Assembly (NCBI GenBank): GCA_043822385.1
Contig: JBDRBT010000020.1
Span: 1-32,428 of the forward strand
Direction of reading: 5' to 3'
Length of the DNA stretch: 32,428 nucleotides
Source of the DNA: JABWCK01 sp043822385
GTDB taxonomy: Archaea; Micrarchaeota; Micrarchaeia; Norongarragalinales; Norongarragalinaceae
Every line of letters begins with the position of its first letter. Position 1 is the stretch's first letter. The translations under genes and the position numbers were made by a program. Below, in pieces: positions 23,147 to 30,574 of the stretch. The notes beneath the pieces were generated by a model, which saw only the letters and a program-made list of their open reading frames with translations, did not search any database and was not told the origin of the DNA.

Positions 23147-23926
23147 ATGGGTTTAGCTTTAAAAAAAATTAGGGCAGGGGATTCGCGTAATTACTTGTGG
23201 CTGGTTTTGATTATTGTTTTAGTGTATACTGTTGCTATTCTTAATTTTGTTTTAATTGAAGGCAAGAGCGTTTCGAACGCTGTTTTAGAGAGTGCTTGCA
23301 CTAGTTTATATGTAGATTGTTCAGCAACAACTTCTTTTTCAACTAAAGTAGTTCACGTTTTGCTTGGTTTGAGTACTATGGCTGCTTTAGTAGTTATTGT
23401 TTCTGCGGGAGTTGACTTTTTCTTGAATGACTTGATTGGGGGTAGAAAAATGAAGAAAACGATTAATTCGTTACGGAATCACTTTATTGTTTGCGGTTAC
23501 GGTGTTTTAGGACAAACCGTATGCGGAGAGTTAACTCGCTTGGGTAAACCGTTTTTAGTTATTGAAATGCGGCCGCATGTTATTGAGCACTTGCGTTCTG
23601 AACGAATTCCTGCAATTCAAGGCGATGCTTTGGTTTCAAGTGTTTTGCTTAAAGCAGGTGTTGATAAAGCGCAAGCAGTTATTGCTGCTTTACCGGATGA
23701 CGCTAAAAATGTTTTTCTTACTTTAACTGCTAAGGATTTGAAACCCGGAATTAAAGTGGCTACTCGTGCTTTCAATGAGTCTTCAATAAGCAAGCTGCAT
23801 TCTGCTGGAGCTGAAATCGTTGTAATGCCTGACGTGGTTGCGGGTTTAGTGTTGTCTAACGAGGTTTTAGGAATAAAGGAATCGCGCGTTCATAAGATTT
23901 TAAGTAGAAAGAATAATAAGGCTTAA
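23147..23926 (+). CDS. RCK/TrkA-N protein with degenerate potassium-channel pore
   Basis: A 259-residue protein. Helix 1 is at about 17-37, a pore-like region at 42-62 and helix 2 at about 68-92. A linker (GGRKMKKTINSLRNHFIVCG) then leads to a TrkA-N Rossmann domain with GYGVLGQTVCGEL. The layout is that of a K+ channel with an RCK domain, but the filter position reads TSLYVD (52-57) instead of TVGYGD, losing both glycines. It is probably not a normal K+ pore; it could be a regulatory or nucleotide-sensing partner of a true channel such as the one at 12.0 kb. ATG 23147 is chosen over 23123: GGTG lies just before it and TTTAAAAT near 23113 about 33 nt upstream. Confidence 0.8.
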   Translation: MGLALKKIRAGDSRNYLWLVLIIVLVYTVAILNFVLIEGKSVSNAVLESACTSLYVDCSATTSFSTKVVHVLLGLSTMAALVVIVSAGVDFFLNDLIGGRKMKKTINSLRNHFIVCGYGVLGQTVCGELTRLGKPFLVIEMRPHVIEHLRSERIPAIQGDALVSSVLLKAGVDKAQAVIAALPDDAKNVFLTLTAKDLKPGIKVATRAFNESSISKLHSAGAEIVVMPDVVAGLVLSNEVLGIKESRVHKILSRKNNKA

Positions 23927-24076
23927 AAAAAGAGTTTCATTAATTACTTTAGATTCAAAAAGGCAAAAAAACGCAGAAAGAACGCGTTTAGAGCCTTCTT
24001 TTTCTCAAATTAAGCCTTCCCGTGCCTTTTTTTGTGTTTTAAAGCTGTTTAAAGCGATATTTATTTATACTTGTTT
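23927..24076. other. AT-rich spacer with long-range inverted repeat
   Basis: No gene seen. AAAAAGGCA at 23957-23965 is complementary to TGCCTTTTT at 24023-24031, and the T-run after the latter could end transcription of the RCK gene. TTTAAAG near 24050 and TTTATTTATA at 24060-24069 are TATA-like elements facing right, towards the RNA candidate. Confidence 0.4.
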
Positions 24077-24089
24077 TGTGTTGTCTTAA

Positions 24090-24200
24090 TTGAACCGAAA
24101 GGTTCGAGACTGTGGAAGCGAAGCGGCTTAATCACACAGGAGATATTCCTCAATAACTTTTTGATTGCCGCTCTCGCAACCCTTACGCTTTTTTTAATTT
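24090..24200 (+). ncRNA. Candidate structured RNA
   Basis: No convincing coding frame. A perfect GAACC-GAAA-GGTTC tetraloop hairpin (24092-24105) is followed by a 10-bp stem pairing GCGAAGCGGC (24118-24127) with GCCGCTCTCGC (24167-24177) across one bulged base. Inside it lies a small hairpin AGGA-GATAT-TCCT (24138-24150). An alternative CTGTG/CACAG pairing (24110-24114 with 24134-24138) competes. TTTATA at 24064-24069 lies about 25 nt upstream and a T-run (24189-24200) follows. Local G+C content exceeds the flanks, as for structural RNAs in AT-rich archaea. I do not recognise SRP, RNase P, 5S or a known riboswitch. Confidence 0.45.
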
Positions 24201-24250
24201 TTATGTGTTCACGCAATTTTTTAATATCGTACTTAGCTTATTGTTATACT

Positions 24251-24595
24251 ATGAATTGGCGAGAAGGTTTTGCTGAAAGTAAGGAACTAGTTTTAGCTAC
24301 TTGTTTCAAGGATTGCACGCCTAATGCTATTGTAGTAATGTCTCTTGGTTTTGTAGACGAAAAATTGTTGATTGCAGATTGCTAAATGAATTCAACTATG
24401 AAAAATATTTTGAATTCCAAACGCGTTTGCGTTGTTGCTGGGTATTTTAGGTTGAAGGGCAGTGCCGAAGTGTTTTCTTCAGGAAAGTACTTTGACTTGT
24501 GCGTTTCTAAAAACAAAGAGTATTCTGTGAAGAACGCGATTTTAGTTAATGTTGAAGAAGTTTTTGACTTGGATAGCGGAAAGAAATTGCTTTAA
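24251..24595 (+). pseudogene. FMN-binding split-barrel (PPOX-like) gene broken by TAA
   Basis: One frame from ATG 24251 to TAA 24595, interrupted only by TAA at 24383-24385. The first part (MNWREGFAESKELVLATCF, KDCTPNAIVVMSLGFVDEKLLIADC) and the second (MNSTMKNILNSKRVCVVAGYF, RLKGSAEVFSSGKYFDL) join into the usual order of pyridoxamine-5'-phosphate-oxidase-like flavin barrels, where TPN...V, LLIAD...M..T..NI and KGSAEV are adjacent. The stop replaces a single residue. Alternatively the second half starts at ATG 24386, immediately after the stop, and two polypeptides reassemble. TTTTTTAATATC about 30 nt upstream supports the start. Confidence 0.6.
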
Positions 24596-24652
24596 CCACC
24601 GGAATTTACGTCTGCAACTGTTTTTATTCGTCTAGACGCATTTTATTTTTCT

Positions 24653-26695
24653 ATGCTTACGGTTAGTGAGGAATTACTAAAGCTTGGTTATTCTTCTTTG
24701 AATAAAATGCAGGAAAAACTAGTTGCTGAAGGTTTTCTCTCGAGTAATCGTTGTTTAGTTAGTGCTCCTACTGCTTCAGGTAAAACGTTATTAGCGTTGT
24801 TGAAAATTGTTCAAAACTACGCTGAAACGAAGACTAAAGCGGTTTACGTTGTTCCTCTTCGCGCTTTGGCGTCAGAAAAACACAGGGAATTCACTGAAAA
24901 GCTCGCTTTGTTTGGAATGAGCGTGGCGTTGTCAACTGGTGACTTGGATGATTCTTCTGAAGTTCTTTCTCAATACGATGTAGTCATAGTAACTAGCGAG
25001 AAACTAGACTCATTATTGCGGCATGAAGCCTCGTGGCTGGAGAGCGTGGGTTTGCTGGTTGTTGATGAAGTTCACTTGTTGAATGATTCTTCGCGGGGAG
25101 CTACTCTTGAAATTGTTTTAACGAAAATGCTTTCCGCGCCTCGCTTGCTTTGCTTGAGCGCTACTGTTCCTAATTCAATTGAATTATCTCAATGGCTTTC
25201 AGCAAAGTTATTTGAGAGTGATTACCGGCCGACTGTATTGCACAAGGGTGTTTGTGACGGCGAGTCACTTGAATTAATTGGAAAAAGAGAAAAGTTAAGC
25301 GAGTTTGAAAAGGATTTAGTTTTCAAGGCGTTAAGCGAAAACGAGGGCAAGGGGCAAGCGTTGTTTTTTGTTTCTTCAAGAAAAAAAGCAGAGTCTTTAG
25401 CGCGGAGTATTGGTGAATTTACTGTTTCTTTACGAAACGATTTAGAGAAGAATGATTGCAATGCGTTATCGAATAAAGCGCTAAAGGTTTTTTCCACGCC
25501 TACTGCTCAGTGCAAGGATTTGTCTTATTGTTTGGAGAAGGGAGTTGCTTTTCATCATGCTGGCTTGCCTTCAAAACAACGAGCTATAGTGGAGGATGGC
25601 TTCAAGAAAGCTCGCTGCATTAAAGTGATTGTTGCTACTACGACTTTAGCAATGGGTTTGGATTTGCCTGCTTCTTGGGTGGTTGTGCGTGACTTGAAGC
25701 GTTTTAACGGTGCTTTCAGCGAGTTTATTCCTAATTTCGAAGCACAACAAATGCTTGGACGCGCAGGCAGGCCTAATTATGATACTAAAGGCATTGGCGT
25801 GTTGTGTTGTTCTCCTAAGGATAGAAAGAAAGTGTTTGAGAAATACGTTTTTGGTGACGTAGAGAGTGTTTTCTCGAAATTGTCTTCGCAAGCAGTATTG
25901 CGTTCTCACGTGCTTGCGCTCGTAGCGAGTGGTTTTGTTAAGGACTTTAAGTCGTTGTACTCTTTTTTTGAATCAACTTTTTTTGCTTTCCAGTACAAGC
26001 AGTTAGACGAGTTGTTTTCGTTGATTGAAGAGATTGTTTTTGAACTCAAAGAAATGGATTTCTTACGTGAAAAAAGTGGTTTGCTCGTGGCAACGCCTGT
26101 AGGGAAGCGCGTAAGCGAGTTGTATATTGACCCGTTGACTGCTTGGGGTTTCGTTGATTTTTGCAGTACTGCGCCAACAATTATTCAAGATTTTGATTAC
26201 TTGGTTGCTTTAACTCACGCTACTGAATCAAGGCCGTTAGTTTCTTGCAGTGCTTCTTTAGAGAAAAAGTTGTGGGAGGAATTGTATTCTTTGAATGATT
26301 ACTCTTTCACTAAGCTAGAACAGGATTCTGATTCTTTAAAAAAGTTTGTTACTGCTAAGGTTTTGAATGCGTGGGTTAACGAGGAAAATGAGGCTAGTAT
26401 TTTAGAGGAATTTGGTTTGCCGCCGGGAGTAGTGCAAGCGAGAGTAAGGAATTCAGAATGGCTTGCTTATTGTTTAGCTGAATTAGCTTTCTTGTTGAAT
26501 AAAACTAGTGTTTACGCTAGCGCGAAGAAAATGAGGCGGAGAATAAAACACGGAATCAAGGAAGAATTACTTGACGTGTGTAGGATTAAGGGCGTGGGTA
26601 GAGTGCGAGGAAGAAAATTGTTTACTGCGAGGGTAAAGAGCAGTGAAGACTACAAGTTGTTAAGTAAGGATGAAATCAAGCAGATTTTAAAGTAA
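24653..26695 (+). CDS. hel308: Hel308-family DNA helicase
   Basis: A 680-residue superfamily 2, Ski2-like 3'-5' DNA helicase that acts on stalled forks. Walker A SAPTASGKT has K44. The DEVH box is in LLVVDEVHLLND (138-141), followed by SAT in LLCLSATVPN, AFHHAGLPSKQRAIVEDGF, ATTTLAMGLDLPA and motif VI QMLGRAGRP. The winged helix and ratchet domains follow, then a helix-hairpin-helix CRIKGVGRVRGRKLF near the C-terminus. It is slightly shorter than the usual 700-720, apparently because domain 5 after the ratchet is reduced. The eL41 gene follows on the same strand. Confidence 0.95.
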   Translation: MLTVSEELLKLGYSSLNKMQEKLVAEGFLSSNRCLVSAPTASGKTLLALLKIVQNYAETKTKAVYVVPLRALASEKHREFTEKLALFGMSVALSTGDLDDSSEVLSQYDVVIVTSEKLDSLLRHEASWLESVGLLVVDEVHLLNDSSRGATLEIVLTKMLSAPRLLCLSATVPNSIELSQWLSAKLFESDYRPTVLHKGVCDGESLELIGKREKLSEFEKDLVFKALSENEGKGQALFFVSSRKKAESLARSIGEFTVSLRNDLEKNDCNALSNKALKVFSTPTAQCKDLSYCLEKGVAFHHAGLPSKQRAIVEDGFKKARCIKVIVATTTLAMGLDLPASWVVVRDLKRFNGAFSEFIPNFEAQQMLGRAGRPNYDTKGIGVLCCSPKDRKKVFEKYVFGDVESVFSKLSSQAVLRSHVLALVASGFVKDFKSLYSFFESTFFAFQYKQLDELFSLIEEIVFELKEMDFLREKSGLLVATPVGKRVSELYIDPLTAWGFVDFCSTAPTIIQDFDYLVALTHATESRPLVSCSASLEKKLWEELYSLNDYSFTKLEQDSDSLKKFVTAKVLNAWVNEENEASILEEFGLPPGVVQARVRNSEWLAYCLAELAFLLNKTSVYASAKKMRRRIKHGIKEELLDVCRIKGVGRVRGRKLFTARVKSSEDYKLLSKDEIKQILK

Positions 26696-26779
26696 TTGCT
26701 CTCAGAAAAAGGAATAAAAACTAATCTTTACACAGTAGTTATGCTTATTTATCATTCTATTTAGTAAGGTGTATTTTAA

Positions 26780-26893
26780 ATGGGAGCACGGCCCCGTAAA
26801 TGGAAGAAAAAGGGGCAGATGAGATGGAAATGGCGCAAAAAACGCAGAAAGCGCCAGAAGCGAATGCAGAAACGCAGAGTCGGCGAGCTCTAG
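26780..26893 (+). CDS. rpl41e: 50S ribosomal protein eL41
   Basis: A 37-residue, extremely basic single-helix protein: MGARPRKWKKKGQMRWKWRK followed by an Arg/Lys-rich run ending VGEL. The RPRKWKKKG...MRWKW signature is that of archaeal eL41, which inserts at the ribosomal subunit interface. AAGGTG lies eight bases upstream of the ATG. The stop codon is inside the left arm of a terminator hairpin. Confidence 0.9.
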   Translation: MGARPRKWKKKGQMRWKWRKKRRKRQKRMQKRRVGEL

Positions 26894-26916
26894 TTTTAAC
26901 TAGGGCTTTCTTTTTA
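26886..26916 (+). terminator. Hairpin terminator after eL41
   Basis: AGCTCTAGT (26886-26894) pairs with ACTAGGGCT (26899-26907), nine base pairs with one G-T wobble and a TTTA loop, followed by TTCTTTTTA. The left arm contains the eL41 TAG stop. The T-run merges with the TTTATAAA element of the next gene. Confidence 0.65.
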
Positions 26917-26942
26917 TAAACTACTCTTTAGTTATTTCTTTC

Positions 26943-27344
26943 GTGGAAGAAGATTTTCTTGCTTTACGAGAAATAGTTAACAAGTGGCGAAAAGAAGGCC
27001 GTGGTTACGACTGGATAGAAGCGCAGTTAATTAATGCTGGTTATTCTAAAGCAGAAGTTTACGAGTTTTACTATGGAGTAATGTATTCCGAGCGTTCTTC
27101 ATGGTTTTACTATTTTGTTTTAGGCTTGTTGTTTTCTGCTTCTGTTGAATTAGTTTTCGCTGCTTTGCGCGTTGAATTGCTTTATGCTTTCTTTTATTCT
27201 GCTTTTGTTTTAGTTTTAACCGTGTTTTTTTACGTGAACAAAGCCTTCAAGTCGCACAAGAGAGTTCCAATGCTTACTGGAATGGCGGTTGTTACTTGGG
27301 TTGCTTTAATCGTTAAAGTTTACTTAACTTATTTTGCTGGTTGA
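26943..27344 (+). CDS. Small membrane protein with N-terminal helical domain
   Basis: A 133-residue protein. Residues 1-45 form a polar helical domain (FLALREIVNKWRKEGRGYDW, IEAQLINAGYSKAEVYEFYY), which looks like a small protein-binding module. Three membrane segments follow (about 52-75, 77-97 and 108-131). No family recognised. GTG 26943 lies about 28 nt after TTTTTATAAA, so a leaderless GTG start is likely. The MIP18-family gene follows on the same strand. Confidence 0.65.
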   Translation: MEEDFLALREIVNKWRKEGRGYDWIEAQLINAGYSKAEVYEFYYGVMYSERSSWFYYFVLGLLFSASVELVFAALRVELLYAFFYSAFVLVLTVFFYVNKAFKSHKRVPMLTGMAVVTWVALIVKVYLTYFAG

Positions 27345-27352
27345 ATCAAAAA

Positions 27353-27649
27353 ATGGTTTCCGAACAAGACGTATTGAACGCATTGCGTAAAGTAATTGAT
27401 CCTGAATTAGGGATTGACGTTGTTAGTTTGGGTTTTATTTACGGATTAAAAATTGAAGGCGAAAAGGTTGAAGTAAGAATGACTTTGACGTTTTCTGGTT
27501 GTCCTTTAGCAATCGATATTACTAAGGATGTTGAAGACGCCGTCAAGTCTCTAGGTGTGAAGAGTGTTGAGGTAGTAATGGTTTGGGACCCGCCTTGGAC
27601 TCCTGATAAAATGAGTGACGAAGCAAAAAAACTACTAGGGTTTTCTTAA
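27353..27649 (+). CDS. MIP18/DUF59-family Fe-S assembly protein
   Basis: A 98-residue MIP18-family protein (the family of SufT, PaaD and Cia2), implicated in iron-sulfur cluster assembly. It shows VLNALRKVIDPELGIDVVSL, then MTLTFSGCPLA with the conserved Cys, and MVWDPPWTPDKMSDEAKK. ATG 27353 gives the usual N-terminus; TTG 27341 would overlap the preceding stop region. Its TAA shares the palindrome TTAA with the opposing bud32 stop. The oxidoreductase, ferredoxin and other Fe-S proteins in this genome are plausible clients. Confidence 0.92.
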   Translation: MVSEQDVLNALRKVIDPELGIDVVSLGFIYGLKIEGEKVEVRMTLTFSGCPLAIDITKDVEDAVKSLGVKSVEVVMVWDPPWTPDKMSDEAKKLLGFS

Positions 27650-28218
27650 TTTCTTTGTGAGTAACGCGCGCGTTTCTTTATTGCTTCAAGTCGGTTGAAT
27701 ACTTTCTCGTGGTTAGTGAATTGTTTAGCATAAGATTCTTTAAACCACGAGAATTGTTCTGGTGAAACGCTTTTTTCAAACAATAGCAAGTCTGTTGCCT
27801 GTTCTTCTGTAGAGGAAGAAAACTCGCTTAAACCAAAGTCAATTATTACTGGTTTTTTCGAGATTAGTATGTTGCTGGTAGTAAAATCGCCGTGAGTGAT
27901 TCCCGCTTCATGCAAGCCCGCGAGCTCGCTAGCAATGTTTTGAATTGTTTTCTTGCTTAATTCTTTCTTGCTTGCTAAAACGCCTTTCTCAAACGAAAAA
28001 ACTATTTCATTTTCTTTTTCATTAACGCTGAAAAATTCAGGTGTGCTTAGTTTTTTTTCATTGGCTTTCGCTAGTATTCTTGCTTCTCTTTTAGTACGTT
28101 CGCGCCTGAGCTTTTCATCGAGTTTCGAGTCGCGGTATTTTTTTTTAAAGCGCTTTTTAGTTACTTTGTTTTTTTCCAGGAATAGTTTTGCTTCAGCTCC
28201 TTCCCCTATCAACCGCAT
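27646..28218 (-). CDS. bud32: KEOPS complex kinase Bud32
   Basis: A 190-residue minimal protein kinase/ATPase of the KEOPS complex. It shows an N-terminal glycine-rich GEGAEAKLFL, the catalytic HGDFTTSNILI (D111) and VIIDFGLS (D127), and the FEKS-type C-terminal region. It is encoded separately from Kae1, not fused as in some archaea. It lies 8 nt after sua5 on the same strand, at the end of the t6A operon. In the complex it hydrolyses ATP to support Kae1 on tRNA. Confidence 0.95.
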   Translation of the reverse strand: MRLIGEGAEAKLFLEKNKVTKKRFKKKYRDSKLDEKLRRERTKREARILAKANEKKLSTPEFFSVNEKENEIVFSFEKGVLASKKELSKKTIQNIASELAGLHEAGITHGDFTTSNILISKKPVIIDFGLSEFSSSTEEQATDLLLFEKSVSPEQFSWFKESYAKQFTNHEKVFNRLEAIKKRARYSQRN

Positions 28219-28225
28219 TTTTAAT

Positions 28226-28867
28226 TCACTTTTTGTGTTTAGCTATTTCTTTAAGGAGTTCTTTACCTGATAACGGTCCTTCGCGTAGTATTTCAGGTGG
28301 CTCCCTGCGCGTGTCTATTATTGTTGAAGGGTTTATTGGAGGTAGGTTGCCTGAATCTATTATAACGTCAACTTTTCCATCGAATTCTTGTATTACTTCG
28401 CTAATGTTGTATGGTTGTTGTTTGCCTGAAGCATTCGCGCTCGTGGAAACTAGTGGTACTCCTGCTTCTTGCACTAGCAAGCGCGTGAATTCCCTGCTGG
28501 GTATTCTGAATGCTATGCCGTTTTTGCTTAGTGAATCACTGATTTTCTCGTTTTTTTCCACGATTATGGTAAGTGGGCCTGGTAAGTATTGTTCTATTAA
28601 GTATTCTGCTAAGGGGTTTAGATTTGCGTATTCTTTGATCATTCTAGCGTCGCTTACTATGATTGGTAGTGATTTTTCGTAGTCTCTTCCTTTAAGCTCG
28701 AATATTTTTTTTATTGCTTCTTCGTTAGTAGCGTCGCATCCTAATCCGTAGCTTGTTTCAGTGGGAAAAATGATTATGCCTTTGTTGTGTAGTGCTTTCA
28801 CTGCAACGTCAATGGTTTTACCCATTTTGTCTATTCTCGACTCTACTTTAACTATTTTAGTCTTCAT
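28226..28867 (-). CDS. sua5: L-threonylcarbamoyladenylate synthase (Sua5/YrdC)
   Basis: A 213-residue YrdC-domain enzyme making threonylcarbamoyl-AMP from Thr, bicarbonate and ATP, the first step of t6A. It shows GIIIFPTETSYGLGCDA, KKIFELKGRDYEKSLPIIV, LPGPLTIIV, FRIPSREF and PLVSTSANASGKQ, all YrdC-core motifs. It lacks the separate C-terminal Sua5 domain, so it is the short TsaC-like form. It lies between kae1 (about 47 nt upstream) and bud32 (8 nt downstream), placing donor synthesis and transfer in one operon. Confidence 0.95.
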   Translation of the reverse strand: MKTKIVKVESRIDKMGKTIDVAVKALHNKGIIIFPTETSYGLGCDATNEEAIKKIFELKGRDYEKSLPIIVSDARMIKEYANLNPLAEYLIEQYLPGPLTIIVEKNEKISDSLSKNGIAFRIPSREFTRLLVQEAGVPLVSTSANASGKQQPYNISEVIQEFDGKVDVIIDSGNLPPINPSTIIDTRREPPEILREGPLSGKELLKEIAKHKK

Positions 28868-28914
28868 TTTGAAAAGCCCCCGTTAAGAACTTTGTTTCCA
28901 GTTGAATTTAAACC

Positions 28915-29886
28915 TTATTTCCACGTTATTTTTACTGAATCCGTGCGTTGTTTTTGGTTTATTTCTTCTTCTATTGGTTTGAAACCGCTGGAGTATTCAA
29001 GCCACCCGGTTAAAGCAATCATTCCTGCGTTGTCTCTGTTGAATTCATCTGGTGCTGAACCGAATTTGCAGTTGTTTTCTTTACTCATTATTGAAAGCAT
29101 TTCTTTCAAGCGCTTGTTGCATGCTACGCCCCCGCAAGTTATTACTTCCTTTTTCCTTAAGTGTTTTAACGCGCGTTCTGTTGCTTCAACTACCATTGAG
29201 AACGCTGTTTCTTGAGCTGAATAACACAAGTCTTTGTTTGAAACCGTGCCGTAAAGTTTTTCGCAGTGAGTAAGCAAGCCTGTGAAGGACGTGTTCATTC
29301 CCTTGATTGAGTACGGCAAGTCTATTAGTTTTCCTTTTTCCGCTGTTTTCATTACTCCAACTGCGTCAGGAGGGTTTAACTTCATTTTTCTACCTAAATT
29401 GTCTAAAAAATTTCCTAAACCCAAATCAAGTGTTTCTCCTAGTACTTTGTAATGGTTTTTTTCTCTAGTTATTATTTGAGTGTTTCCACCTGATACGTAT
29501 AGTACTATTGGGTCTTTTAGTTTAGTGTAAAATCGAGTTACTTCAATGTGCGCAATGCAGTGGTTTACTGGAATCAAAGGCTTGTTGGTTAAAACTGACA
29601 AGGATTTAGCGATTACGAAGCCCGCGTGAAGACAATGGCCTATTCCCGGGCCTTGGCTGTACGCTATGCCGTTTATTTTACTTAATTTAGTGTTGCTTTC
29701 ATTGAGTGATTGTTCTAGAGTTTTTTTATAGTTTTTAGCGTGGTGTTCAACTAGTTTTCTCGGGATAAACCCGTTTTTGCTGGAGGGATAACGATTAACT
29801 GCGTTGCTTGTTATTTCTTGTTTTTCAGAGTCGAAAACACTTATTCCAAGCGTGTGTGCTGTTGACTCGATTCCTAGTATTTTCAT
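28915..29886 (-). CDS. kae1: KEOPS subunit Kae1 (t6A transferase)
   Basis: A 323-residue ASKHA-fold enzyme that transfers threonylcarbamoyl to A37 of ANN-decoding tRNAs. It begins MKILGIESTAHTLGI. H109 and H113 in NHCIAHIEVTRF and a late Asp in NRDNAGM form the metal site. ATP loops include IVLYVSGGNTQII and EVITCGGVACNKRL. Length matches unfused archaeal Kae1. The CPBP protease gene lies upstream with a 12-nt gap, sua5 and bud32 follow. Pcc1 and Cgi121, the remaining KEOPS subunits, are not in the window. Confidence 0.97.
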   Translation of the reverse strand: MKILGIESTAHTLGISVFDSEKQEITSNAVNRYPSSKNGFIPRKLVEHHAKNYKKTLEQSLNESNTKLSKINGIAYSQGPGIGHCLHAGFVIAKSLSVLTNKPLIPVNHCIAHIEVTRFYTKLKDPIVLYVSGGNTQIITREKNHYKVLGETLDLGLGNFLDNLGRKMKLNPPDAVGVMKTAEKGKLIDLPYSIKGMNTSFTGLLTHCEKLYGTVSNKDLCYSAQETAFSMVVEATERALKHLRKKEVITCGGVACNKRLKEMLSIMSKENNCKFGSAPDEFNRDNAGMIALTGWLEYSSGFKPIEEEINQKQRTDSVKITWK

Positions 29887-29898
29887 TCTTAATTCACT

Positions 29899-30432
29899 TT
29901 AAGGTAGGAAGACAAATATTATTGCTAGTGTTGACGCGTTGTATAACGCGTGGCCTAAAAAGCAAGCGAGTAAGTCCTTGTTTTTCTTGAATTCAAAACC
30001 AATTATTATTGCTGCAATGAACGCGCCGATTATTTCAGTAATGCTTCCATAGCCATAGTGAAGCACTCCAAACAAGACTGCTGAAAGAAACACGCCGGTC
30101 CGGGGAACTAAGTATCCGCGGAAGAATAGTTCTTCAGCAAAAGGAGTTAGAGTTAACGCCATTAATAGTGTGATTGAACTTGTTTCTTTTAGTTTAAATG
30201 CTACTTTTTCAGAATCAGTTAAACCAAGCACGGCTAGTGCTTGCACTAATATGAATAAAACGATGAATAAAAGTAGGAATATTCTTATTGCCCTGTAAAG
30301 CGTTAGGATTGGTTTTCTTGTTTTCAAGCCTAGCTCGCTTGTTAATTGCTTTGTTTGTTTTTTCTCGAAAAAAAGTAGAAGAAAGATTGGTAATAGTATT
30401 AAGCTTGCAGTGATTAGAATGGTTTCAAGCAT
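29899..30432 (-). CDS. CPBP-family intramembrane metalloprotease
   Basis: A 177-residue membrane protein with the CPBP/CAAX-protease motifs: E100-E101-xxx-R105 in FAEELFFRGYLVP, H125 in FGVLHYGYG, and H161/N165 in GHALYNAS. Five to six hydrophobic helices are visible. Family members cleave or modify membrane substrates, but archaeal targets are unknown. It overlaps the eS31 gene by 8 nt and precedes kae1 by 12 nt, so it is embedded in the ribosomal/t6A operon although it has no obvious role in it. Confidence 0.85.
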   Translation of the reverse strand: MLETILITASLILLPIFLLLFFEKKQTKQLTSELGLKTRKPILTLYRAIRIFLLLFIVLFILVQALAVLGLTDSEKVAFKLKETSSITLLMALTLTPFAEELFFRGYLVPRTGVFLSAVLFGVLHYGYGSITEIIGAFIAAIIIGFEFKKNKDLLACFLGHALYNASTLAIIFVFLP

Positions 30433-30568
30433 TTTTCTTTTCCATGTACCCGCACTTGCCGCAAGACAACCTGTCTTTGTGTTCTGCTAAGTTAGTTCCT
30501 GCACCGCATTTTGGGCAAGCTTTTCTTTTTTCGTATTTCTTGGTTTTTTTTTCTTTCTTTTCAGCCAT
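30425..30568 (-). CDS. rps27ae: 30S ribosomal protein eS31 (S27ae)
   Basis: A 47-residue zinc-finger ribosomal protein. After a lysine-rich start (MAEKKEKKTKKYEKRK) come KACPKCGAGTNLAEHKDRLS and CGKCGYMEKKNA, with four Cys ligands in two CxxC pairs and the diagnostic LAEHKDR. GTGAT at 30577-30573 lies four bases before the ATG and overlaps the eS24 stop. It follows eS24, the standard archaeal order. Confidence 0.93.
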   Translation of the reverse strand: MAEKKEKKTKKYEKRKACPKCGAGTNLAEHKDRLSCGKCGYMEKKNA

Positions 30569-30574
30569 TCAACA

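Noticed and set aside
24071..24250. Upstream extension of the flavin-barrel frame as a membrane protein
   Set aside because: The 60 extra codons cover the structured RNA candidate, do not resemble the family, and a TATA-like box sits just before ATG 24251.
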